Assembly (NCBI GenBank): GCA_002394125.1
Contig: DGSY01000156.1
Coordinates: 1 to 5,104, forward strand
Source of the DNA: Ruminococcus sp. UBA4350
GTDB lineage: Bacteria; Bacillota; Clostridia; Oscillospirales; Ruminococcaceae
Direction of reading: 5' to 3'
DNA: 5,104 nucleotides
This document shows positions 1 to 4,787 of this stretch, one piece after another. Below the pieces are notes generated by a model. That model was not told where the DNA came from. It saw nothing but the letters and a program-made list of their open reading frames with translations, and did no database searches. The position numbers were made by a program, and so were the translations under genes. Numbering within the stretch: position 1 is the stretch's first letter; the number at the start of each line of letters is the position of its first letter.

Positions 1-858
1 CGCAACCCCTATTGGGAGACATTTCCGCTGTTGCAGATCACGCAGGGCTGCACCCACAACAGGTGCAAATTCTGCACCATGTACCGTGATGTTCCGTTCA
101 AGCTCCAGCCAATGGAGTGGATCGAACAGGACTTGCAGGAGATTGCTTCGATCGCACCCGATGCAAGGACGATTCAGCTTCTCAGCGCAAATCCGCTTGC
201 TATGACCTATGAAAAGCTCGCACCGATCCTCGAAATGATAAACCGCTATCTTCCGAAAATGGAGTACATCTACGCCGCCACCAGAGTGACCGACATTCGC
301 AGCAAGACCGCAGAACAGCTTAAAAGCCTGAAAGGAATGGGCTTGCGTGAGATTTCCCTCGGTATCGAAAGCGGAGAGGACTGGACATTGGCGCGTATCA
401 ATAAGGGCTATACCTCCGCAGATATTCTGGAGCAGTGTCACAAGCTGGAGGATGCAGGCATCGACTACTGGATGACGTTCCTGAACGGTGTCGCAGGCAG
501 AGAACACAGTCACGATCACGCTGTCCATTCCGCAAAGATATTCAGCCAGTGCAAGCCGATGCTGGTCGGTACGGGCGGCCTGACCTTGTTCCCCGGTACG
601 CCGCTTCTGGAAGAAGCTCAGAGGGGCGAGTTCACACCTCTTTCCGAAAAGGAAATGCTGATCGAGCTGAAAACCTTTGTGGAGAACCTGACCTGTGACT
701 GCTCGTTTATCACGCATCATACCGTTTCGGGAAAGAACCTGACAGGCCCGGATTTCCTGAAACGCAAGGAGAGCATTATTTCGGCGCTGGAGCACGAGAT
801 AGAACATGGAGATCTGGATGCTATGGCAGCGATTAGAAGGAGCAAAAGTTCATTATGA
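1..858 (+). CDS. Radical SAM protein (COG1032-like), 5'-partial
   Basis: Radical SAM enzyme, open from the first base of the window, with 285 residues visible. The frame is open upstream of the TTG at 31, and the residues RNPYWETFPLLQITQGC read as the normal entry into the domain, so the true start lies a few codons before the window. The iron-sulfur motif is C17-x4-C22-x2-C25 (GCTHNRCKFC), the spacing I associate with this COG1032-like branch rather than the textbook CX3CX2C. The segment REISLGIESGEDWTLARINKGY is the SAM-binding GIESG region. LTLFPGTPL and the Cys-rich LTCDCSF lie in the C-terminal half, and length fits the family. Family members bind a 4Fe-4S cluster and cleave SAM to a 5'-deoxyadenosyl radical; the substrate of this branch is unknown to me. 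The stop overlaps the ATG of the next, broken gene (ATGA), implying a former operon. Family assignment is firm, specific function open. Confidence 0.9.
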   Translation, partial: RNPYWETFPLLQITQGCTHNRCKFCTMYRDVPFKLQPMEWIEQDLQEIASIAPDARTIQLLSANPLAMTYEKLAPILEMINRYLPKMEYIYAATRVTDIRSKTAEQLKSLKGMGLREISLGIESGEDWTLARINKGYTSADILEQCHKLEDAGIDYWMTFLNGVAGREHSHDHAVHSAKIFSQCKPMLVGTGGLTLFPGTPLLEEAQRGEFTPLSEKEMLIELKTFVENLTCDCSFITHHTVSGKNLTGPDFLKRKESIISALEHEIEHGDLDAMAAIRRSKSSL

Positions 859-950
859 GTATCGAAAAATATGAGAGAACGGACGAGCTTTTTTCTCTCT
901 GCGGACTGTGCGGATATCGTCTGCAAATCCGCCTGCCGAAAAGCCTGTGA
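855..950 (+). pseudogene. N-terminal remnant of a DUF3795-like small Cys-rich protein
   Basis: An ATG overlapping the radical SAM stop (ATGA at 855-858) opens a 31-codon frame beginning MSIEKYERTDELFSLCGL. From memory this resembles the start of DUF3795-family proteins, which continue with a run of Cys pairs (CGLxCxxC type). Here the frame goes on only as CGYRLQIRLPKSL and stops at 948-950, so the Cys-rich body is missing. The four-base overlap says that it was translationally coupled to the radical SAM gene. I read it as the head of a gene whose remainder was deleted, since TetR-like sequence follows within about 20 bases. The family name rests on about 18 residues and is tentative. A genuine 31-aa peptide is possible but less likely. 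Confidence 0.45.
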
Positions 951-969
951 CAAGCAGCGTGTCAGGCGG

Positions 970-1217
970 TATTTTGATTTTTGCTATTTGCTGCGAAAAA
1001 AGAATGGCCTCATCATCGGACAGGGGCATCACTGAGCATCCTGTCGGCTTACGATGTCATCATGACCGACAGCGACACCAAGCAGACCTCGGACACCTAT
1101 GAAAGCTACTATCTTGCCTGCGGGCTTTTCGGCATCTTCATGAAGTGGGCAAAAGGCGATTATGCAGAGTCGGCGCAGGAAATATGGATTAAACGATGCC
1201 CTGAGAAATGCTCTTGA
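970..1217 (+). pseudogene. C-terminal remnant of a TetR-family transcriptional regulator
   Basis: The clearest part is TYESYYLACGLFGIFMKWAKGDYAESAQEI (about 1095-1185), which has the look of the last two helices of a TetR ligand-binding/dimerisation domain: aromatic-rich helix, Gly-Leu-x-Gly turn, then a Trp followed by a polar helix. Upstream, YFDFCYLLRKKNGLIIGQGHH (970-1032) in another frame would precede LSILSAYDVIMTDSD (from 1032), so there is at least one frameshift near 1030. The DNA-binding helix-turn-helix domain and about half of the ligand domain are absent. The open frame runs to 1217, inside the following terminator hairpin; a TAA in a neighbouring frame at 1190-1192 is more likely the ancestral stop. 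No start codon with a ribosome binding site is seen. It cannot make a repressor. Family call by pattern recognition only. Confidence 0.45.
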
Positions 1218-1241
1218 GCAGATCTCAGGGCTTTTTCCTTT
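1198..1241 (+). terminator. Intrinsic terminator after the TetR-like remnant
   Basis: A perfect 9-bp stem GCCCTGAGA (1198-1206) pairs with TCTCAGGGC (1223-1231), and inside it a second 5-bp stem TGCTC/GAGCA (1209-1213 with 1216-1220) closes most of the loop. TTTTTCCTTT follows at 1232-1241. This ends the radical SAM/debris transcription unit and separates it from the repeat region and the zinc locus. Confidence 0.9.
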
Positions 1242-1280
1242 ACGGCATCGAAATCAGATTCGGCATTTGATAATGCCGTA
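1241..1280. repeat. Inverted repeat with nested stem-loop
   Basis: TACGGCAT (1241-1248) is the exact reverse complement of ATGCCGTA (1273-1280). Nested within it, CGGCATT (1261-1267) and AATGCCG (1272-1278) form a perfect 7-bp hairpin with a TGAT loop. There is no T-tract. A related CGATGCC at 1194-1200 could pair with GGCATCG at 1244-1250, competing with the terminator stem. It may be simple debris at the edge of repeat copy A. Confidence 0.35.
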
Positions 1281-1303
1281 AAATAGGTGTTTTATTGTGT
1301 TCG

Positions 1304-1617
1304 TAAAGTGCGCGAGAAGCAGAAACCGCCCGAAAGCATCGTATTTTCGCAGTGAGGGTTGAAATTTCACGGTTAATATGTTATTAAAAAGCCACTGTAC
1401 CGCTGCGCTGCATATTCGAGAGAAAACCGCGCAGAATCGCGGATTACAGCACATAACGGCGATTGAGTCTGGCGTAATATCGTGCAATTTGCTGTAACCC
1501 GGTTGACCATTCGTTGTCCAAATCAGAATAAGACAGATGAATATATCGTAAGAAAACACGCTGGCAGAGAGTACATTTGTCAGCGTGTTTTTTGTCGGCA
1601 GCATCGTCACGGTTGTA
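1304..1617 (+). repeat. Dispersed intergenic repeat, copy A
   Basis: This block matches bases 4788-5104 in the same orientation. Bases 1322-1562 align to 4809-5049 without a gap (constant offset 3487); counting by eye, 202 of 241 positions agree. Two parts are nearly invariant: 1353-1380 (28 of 28) and 1494-1562 (68 of 69, the single difference at 1537/5024). The 113 bases between them differ at 31 positions. Beyond 1562 the match continues with small length differences to about 1617 (GTCGGCAGCATCG is shared), and copy B then leaves the window. The left limit is a weak match at TAAAGTG (1304-1310). The minus strand is open here but copy B has stops in the matching frame, so I do not call a gene. 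No transposase is present. It may be a non-autonomous mobile element or a structured intergenic repeat. Confidence 0.85.
1553..1593 (+). terminator. Strong hairpin with T-tract inside repeat copy A
   Basis: AAAACACGCTGGCA (1553-1566) pairs with TGTCAGCGTGTTTT (1578-1591) in a 14-bp stem with one G-T wobble and an 11-base loop. Six T (1588-1593) follow on the + strand and the left arm starts with four A, so it could terminate transcription in both directions. The matching place in copy B (about 5040-5080) keeps AAAACACGCT but not the complementary right arm, so this hairpin is specific to copy A. Confidence 0.6.
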
Positions 1618-1973
1618 TACATCGCCGATCTCGACAGTGTTTTCATAGAATGGGTGAACAATGGAGGGCTGACCTCATTCTCCAAAATTCATCTTAAAAT
1701 TACCGTCAATAAGCCGATTATTCGGCAATTTGAGACTATCCGAATCAATGCCGATATAGCGATCACCGTTGTAATGCGGCTCGGCGGCTGACCTTTGTTG
1801 TGCATGACAGAGACTTTGTACTGTGGTTTCGGGATGCCTAAGATGATCCGGAAAAATATAGCTGATTCTCGGTTTGAAAATGATTTTTTTGTTTGAATAT
1901 GAATGAAAGTGCCAAAACCAAAGCCGGACATCGCCGGAAGATTAGACGAAGCGGCGAAGATTACGCAGCGATA
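1618..1973. other. Gene-less intergenic stretch
   Basis: No start with a ribosome binding site and no recognisable protein family occurs here. The + frame 1585-1791 and its codon-aligned complement (1785-1675, ending in a TGA) both look mildly protein-like, as expected when a sequence is rich in RNY codons, and this might be eroded coding sequence. A small perfect hairpin GCCGA-TTAT-TCGGC lies at 1713-1726 without a T-tract. Bases from about 1850 onward become AT-rich on approach to the promoter at 1974. Confidence 0.5.
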
Positions 1974-2002
1974 TTGACAAATCCCGTGAAATTCCGTAAA
2001 AT
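1974..2002 (+). promoter_or_regulatory. Sigma-A promoter of the zinc locus
   Basis: A perfect -35 box TTGACA (1974-1979) is followed after exactly 17 bases by TAAAAT (1997-2002), one base from the TATAAT consensus. The predicted transcript starts near 2009, giving a leader of about 43 bases before the ATG at 2052. It is the best promoter in the window. Confidence 0.8.
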
Positions 2003-2019
2003 AATGTTGAATGTGAAAA

Positions 2020-2034
2020 TGATATTTAGTATCA
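2020..2034 (+). promoter_or_regulatory. Fur-family operator (probable Zur box)
   Basis: TGATATTTAGTATCA is a 7-1-7 inverted repeat with one imperfect pair, and it matches 12 of the 14 defined bases of the Fur-type consensus TGATAATnATTATCA. It lies about 10-25 bases downstream of the predicted transcription start and just before the ribosome binding site, so a bound repressor would block initiation or early elongation. The box alone cannot separate Fur, Zur and PerR. Zur is inferred because the downstream genes are zinc-uptake genes. A weaker overlapping half-site TGAAAAT starts at 2014. Confidence 0.65.
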
Positions 2035-2051
2035 ATTTGAGGGGCTTCGGC

Positions 2052-2348
2052 ATGAAAAAGCACAGCGGGCTGATCGCGGTTCTGGTGACAATTCTGCTCT
2101 GCATTTCCATGCTCGGCTCTGTCCTCATCATTGCAGAACATACACACCACGACTGCACCGGCGAAGGCTGTGCGGTCTGCATGGTGCTGGAGCAGTGCGA
2201 TGCGCGCGTGCGTGTGCTCGGAACGGCTGCTTCCGCGCTTCTCATGCTGCTTTGTGTCATGTTCAAGACGGCAGCTCTGTCTGTTTCTGCGGTTCGCACT
2301 GTCAGCAGCCATACCCCGATTACATTGAAGGTCAAGCTTCTGAATTAA
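2052..2348 (+). CDS. Small two-helix membrane protein with HHDC/CxxC loop, zinc-locus accessory
   Basis: A 98-residue protein beginning MKKHSGLIAV. The start is set by GAGGGG at 2039-2044, 7 bases before the ATG; the frame is open further upstream, but that part contains the promoter and operator. A first hydrophobic helix covers about residues 6-28 and a second about 54-78. Between them is a hydrophilic loop EHTHHDCTGEGCAVCMVLEQC with H30, H32, H33, C35, C40, C43 and C49, a plausible metal site on the outer face. The C-terminus TPITLKVKLLN is a conserved-looking tail that I associate, from memory, with short uncharacterised Firmicute proteins beside zinc transport genes. No enzymatic or transport function is established. 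It is first in the unit, directly behind the Fur/Zur box, so it should be expressed on metal starvation; sensing, chaperoning or aiding zinc capture are all guesses. Confidence 0.8.
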   Translation: MKKHSGLIAVLVTILLCISMLGSVLIIAEHTHHDCTGEGCAVCMVLEQCDARVRVLGTAASALLMLLCVMFKTAALSVSAVRTVSSHTPITLKVKLLN

Positions 2349-2368
2349 ATATTGGATGCAAAAATGAG

Positions 2369-2411
2369 AGGGTTACTCTGCCCGTTTGCAGGTGAAGTAT
2401 ACCCTTTTTTT
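2369..2411 (+). terminator. Intrinsic terminator or attenuator between the small membrane gene and znuA
   Basis: AGGGTTACT (2369-2377) pairs with AGTATACCCT (2396-2405) with one bulged base. CTGC/GCAG (2378-2381 with 2388-2391) extends the stem, closed by the loop CCGTTT. Seven T (2405-2411) follow. I see no convincing promoter between it and znuA at 2482, so transcripts probably read through it in part. A GGCGC/GCGCC pairing (2420-2424 with 2452-2456) may fold in the znuA leader. Confidence 0.75.
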
Positions 2412-2481
2412 GTGCATCGGGCGCCGGATAAACGGCAGCCCTGCGCTTTGTGCGCCAATATTTGATTCGGAGGCTATTTTT

Positions 2482-3522
2482 ATGTTCAAAAAAACAATCG
2501 CATATACAGCCGCAGCAGCAATTCTGCTCGGCCTGACCGCCTGCGGCGAGAGCAGCGCTCAGCAGGAAACGGCAGAAAGCAGCAAGGCAGAATCCAATGC
2601 TGATGCTGTCACAGGAGAGCAGCTCAGCATCGTCTGCACGATCTTCCCTGAATATGACTGGGTGAAGCAGATCCTCGGAGATCACGCATCCCACGCGGAG
2701 ATCACCTATCTGCTCGATTCCGGTATGGATCTGCACAGCTATCAGCCGACTGCCATGGACATGGCAAAGATCGCGGACTGCGACCTCTTTGTGTATGTCG
2801 GCGGCGAATCGGACGAGTGGGCCGAGGATGCGCTTGCAGAGGCGGTCAATCCGGATATGCAGGTCATCAACCTGATGGAAGTCATGGGCGATGCTGCGAA
2901 GGAGGAAGAGGTCAAGGAGGGCATGGAGCACGACCATGACCATGAGCACGAAGAAGACGAGCATGAGCACGAGGAAGGCGAAGCCGAATATGACGAGCAC
3001 GTCTGGCTCTCGCTGAAAAATGCAAAGACACTCTGCACGGAAATCGCAGACAGACTGAGCATTCTGGACAGCGCGAACAAGGACGCATACAAGGCAAATC
3101 TCGATGCATACACCGCACAGCTTGACAAGCTCGACGGCGACTTCAAAGCGCTGATTGACGGCGCAACGCAGAAAACGCTGGTGTTCGGTGACCGCTTCCC
3201 GTTCCGCTATTTTGCCGATGATTACGGGCTTGACTACTTTGCAGCATTTGCCGGCTGCTCTGCGGAAACCGAAGCGAGCTTTGACACCATCGTATTCCTT
3301 GCGGAGAAAATGGACGAACTCGGCTGCGGCACGATCTTCACGATCGAAAATTCCGATCACAAGATCGCGCAGACGATCATTGACAATACCAAAGCAAAAA
3401 ATCAGAAGATTGCAGAAATGAACTCGCTGCAATCTGTGACGAAAGATCAGGTCAGCAGCGGCGCGACCTATCTTTCTCTGATGCAGGATAACCTTGCTGT
3501 GCTGAAATCGGCACTGCAATAA
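2482..3522 (+). CDS. znuA: Zinc ABC transporter substrate-binding lipoprotein (ZnuA/AdcA-like)
   Basis: A 346-residue cluster A-I binding protein that captures Zn(II) outside the membrane for an ABC importer. The start at 2482 has CGGAGG (2468-2473) 8 bases upstream and yields a lipoprotein signal peptide with lipobox LTAC, lipidated Cys21; the longer frame from 2386 lies in the terminator and is rejected. A Ser/Glu-rich linker (22-45) precedes the N-lobe. H85 (DLHSYQPT) and H173 (DEHVWLS) match the first two family zinc ligands. The family's His-rich acidic loop is present at about 149-171 (HDHDHEHEEDEHEHEE), which is why zinc rather than manganese is favoured. The third-ligand region (usually HDAFGY) reads GDRFPFRYFADDYGL (236-250), with no His; D237 and, further on, E289 or H293 are possible substitutes. 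This variant seems recurrent in Clostridia. It is translated just ahead of the ATPase gene (17-base gap). Confidence 0.92.
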   Translation: MFKKTIAYTAAAAILLGLTACGESSAQQETAESSKAESNADAVTGEQLSIVCTIFPEYDWVKQILGDHASHAEITYLLDSGMDLHSYQPTAMDMAKIADCDLFVYVGGESDEWAEDALAEAVNPDMQVINLMEVMGDAAKEEEVKEGMEHDHDHEHEEDEHEHEEGEAEYDEHVWLSLKNAKTLCTEIADRLSILDSANKDAYKANLDAYTAQLDKLDGDFKALIDGATQKTLVFGDRFPFRYFADDYGLDYFAAFAGCSAETEASFDTIVFLAEKMDELGCGTIFTIENSDHKIAQTIIDNTKAKNQKIAEMNSLQSVTKDQVSSGATYLSLMQDNLAVLKSALQ

Positions 3523-3539
3523 ACAGGAGGTCGGAACAG

Positions 3540-4130
3540 ATGAACAGCGCAGAGATCGTCTGCGAAAGGGTTTCACTCGGCTATGAAACAGGTACGGTCG
3601 CGGAGGGGCTGGATTTCACGGTTCACTGCGGCGATTACCTCTGCATTCTCGGTGAAAACGGTTCGGGCAAAAGCACGCTCGTCAAGGCGCTGCTCGGACT
3701 GCATCCGGCACAGAGCGGCAGAATTACGCGGAATGTGACGGGCATCGGCTATCTGCCGCAGCAGACGGTCGTGCAAAAGGATTTTCCGGCTTCGGTGCGC
3801 GAGATCTTCCGCTCCGGCTGTCTCGGAAAATGCGGATTCCGCCCGTTCTACACGAAAGCGGAGCGTGACCGTGCAGAGCAGAATATGGAGCGGCTCGGCA
3901 TCACAGCGCTTGCGCGGCGCTGTTATCGCGAGCTTTCCGGCGGCCAGCAGCAGCGTGTTCTGCTGGCGCGGGCGCTTTGCTCGGCGGTGATCTCGGTGCT
4001 GTGTGCAGCCGTCGGGATCATGCTGTCGATTTTGTTCTCCACGCCGTTCGGCTCGACGATCGTCACGGCGGATATCGCAGTCTTTCTGATCTTCTGCGGC
4101 ATCTCCGCTGTCATGGGGAGGGTGCGCTGA
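3540..4130 (+). pseudogene. In-frame znuC'-'znuB fusion: truncated zinc ABC ATPase joined to the permease C-terminus
   Basis: A 196-residue frame with a good ribosome binding site (AGGAGG, 3525-3530). Residues 1-147 are the first part of a ZnuC ATPase: Walker A GENGSGKST (38-46), Q-loop LPQQ (72-75), signature LSGGQQQR (132-139) and LLARALC. An intact ZnuC would next show Walker B (LLLDEP), the D-loop and the H-loop; none is here. From about residue 150 the protein is hydrophobic, VISVLCAAVGIMLSILFSTPFGSTIVTADIAVF, which is the last segment of a ZnuB-type permease (TPxGSTIV before the final helix). The switch lies at 3981-3986. From usual family lengths, about 80-100 codons of znuC and over 200 of znuB are missing, roughly 0.9 kb. 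Without Walker B it cannot hydrolyse ATP properly, and the channel is lost. The flanking coupling (TGATG with the next gene) is intact, so the deletion looks recent, or it is an assembly collapse. Confidence 0.85.
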
Positions 4131-4522
4131 TGAAGCGCAGAATTCCGGCAGCGGTCTCGGCGATGCTGCTCCCGACAGCCTGCGGGGATCCGGCAGAGGA
4201 TTCTGTCATGGATCTGACGGCGCTGAGTAAAACGATGCAGTACAGTCAGGTGAACCAGATGATCTATGAGCCGGAATCCTACCTCGGACAGACCGTGCAG
4301 ATCAGCGGGGAATACTACAAGGGCAATCATCAGCCGATCATCCGCGTGCTGGACGAACAGGCCTGCTGTGCGCAGGGCATTGAGTTTGTGCTGGCGGGTG
4401 AACACAAATATCCGGACGACTATCCGGAGATCGGGGATGAGATCGTGATCCACGGCACATTCAATACTTATGAGGATGAGACCGGCGCTTATGTGCAGCT
4501 CAAGGATGCGGTGCTGGAATAA
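4130..4522 (+). CDS. Small lipoprotein at the end of the zinc operon, OB-fold-like
   Basis: A 130-residue protein whose ATG overlaps the stop of the preceding frame (TGATG at 4128-4132), so translation is coupled. A basic start (MKRR), short hydrophobic stretch and lipobox PTAC give lipidated Cys18, anchoring it outside the membrane. The mature part runs YEPESYLGQTVQISGEYYKG, then LDEQACCAQGIEFVLAG with a Cys pair (C79, C80), then PEIGDEIVIHGTFNTYEDETGAYVQLKDAVLE. The alternating strands with 'YLGQTVQISGEY' and 'GDEIVIHGTF' are typical of a small beta-barrel of OB-fold type. I recognise the pattern from uncharacterised lipoproteins near Clostridia zinc transporters, but know no tested function. 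Its place suggests a role in zinc uptake, perhaps docking or handing over metal via the CC pair; that is inference. The upstream frame from 3977 is only overlap with the fused gene. Confidence 0.8.
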   Translation: MKRRIPAAVSAMLLPTACGDPAEDSVMDLTALSKTMQYSQVNQMIYEPESYLGQTVQISGEYYKGNHQPIIRVLDEQACCAQGIEFVLAGEHKYPDDYPEIGDEIVIHGTFNTYEDETGAYVQLKDAVLE

Positions 4523-4562
4523 GCCGTTTGTGAACAGGAGCCGGTATGAAACAGAAAAAGCA

Positions 4563-4640
4563 CGCAGCGACTGGTCAACCGGGTTACGATAAATTGCATC
4601 AGATTACACCATCGCCGTATTGTACGATTCTGCGAGGTTG
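4563..4640 (-). repeat. Dispersed repeat, copy C (inverted, internally deleted)
   Basis: Read on the minus strand, 4572-4598 gives TGCAATTTATCGTAACCCGG followed by TTGACCA, matching copy A (1484-1510) and copy B (4971-4997) with few changes. It goes on in that copy order with GTGTAATCTGA and, after a gap of roughly 15-20 bases relative to A and B, CAGAATCGTACAATAC and AACCTCG. The far flank (CAGTCGCTG against CATTCGTTG) suggests that homology reaches about 4563. The conserved 28-base core of A and B is absent, so this is a partial copy. Confidence 0.75.
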
Positions 4641-4666
4641 TCTTCGGAAAGTGCATCGGGGTGAAA

Positions 4667-4713
4667 AGCAGGGATTCATTCTCCATGTTCGGAGAGTGTA
4701 TTCCTGCTCTTTT
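4667..4713. terminator. Long hairpin terminator closing the zinc locus
   Basis: AGCAGGGATTCATTCTCC (4667-4684) pairs with GGAGAGTGTATTCCTGCT (4691-4708) over 18 positions with one mismatch and two G-T wobbles; the loop is ATGTTC. CTTTT follows, and AAAA precedes the left arm, so it can work in both directions. It is the natural end of the operon starting at 1974. Confidence 0.85.
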
Positions 4714-4787
4714 GTATCGAAAGATTTGTATGTTTAGTCCTATTTTTCTTCATCGTTCAGAAACATAAAAGCGGACTGATTGTTGAC

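Larger units (their letters stand above)
4546..4737 (+). pseudogene. Truncated gene start overrun by repeat copy C
   Basis: An ATG with AGGAG (4536-4540) 5 bases upstream, 23 bases after the lipoprotein gene, starts MKQKKHAA. From about codon 7 the sequence is the inverted repeat (copy C), and the frame simply reads through it (TGQPGYDKLHQITP) and through the following terminator hairpin to a stop at 4735-4737. A real gene would not normally contain a strong terminator. I read this as the surviving first codons of the next operon gene with its body lost. A Fur/Zur regulator or another zinc gene would be a natural candidate, but six residues cannot show it. A new 63-aa product made from repeat sequence is possible but unsupported. 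Confidence 0.4.

Noticed and set aside
1675..1790. Possible eroded minus-strand coding segment (HYNGDRYIGIDSDSLKLPNNRLIDGNFKMNFGE)
   Set aside because: It looks protein-like, but the codon-aligned + frame does as well, no family is recognised and no start is found; kept only as a note.
1893..2051. N-terminal extension of the small membrane protein (MNMNESAKTKAG...)
   Set aside because: The stretch contains the -35/-10 promoter and the Fur-type operator; the ATG at 2052 has the ribosome binding site and begins a proper membrane segment.
1689..2312. Minus-strand frame of 207 codons
   Set aside because: It lies opposite the small membrane gene and the promoter, with low-complexity His/Arg composition and no start signal.
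2386..2481. Longer znuA start at 2386
   Set aside because: This would begin inside the terminator loop and put 32 residues before a perfect lipoprotein signal peptide.
2929..3000. Tandem DNA repeat in the His/Glu-rich part of znuA
   Set aside because: The repetition reflects the His-Asp/Glu metal-binding loop typical of ZnuA proteins, with irregular units; not a separate repeat element.
2332..3576. Long minus-strand frame (414 codons) opposite znuA
   Set aside because: It is the antisense of a clear ZnuA gene; it has no ribosome binding site and no family-like sequence, and covers both the terminator and the next gene start.
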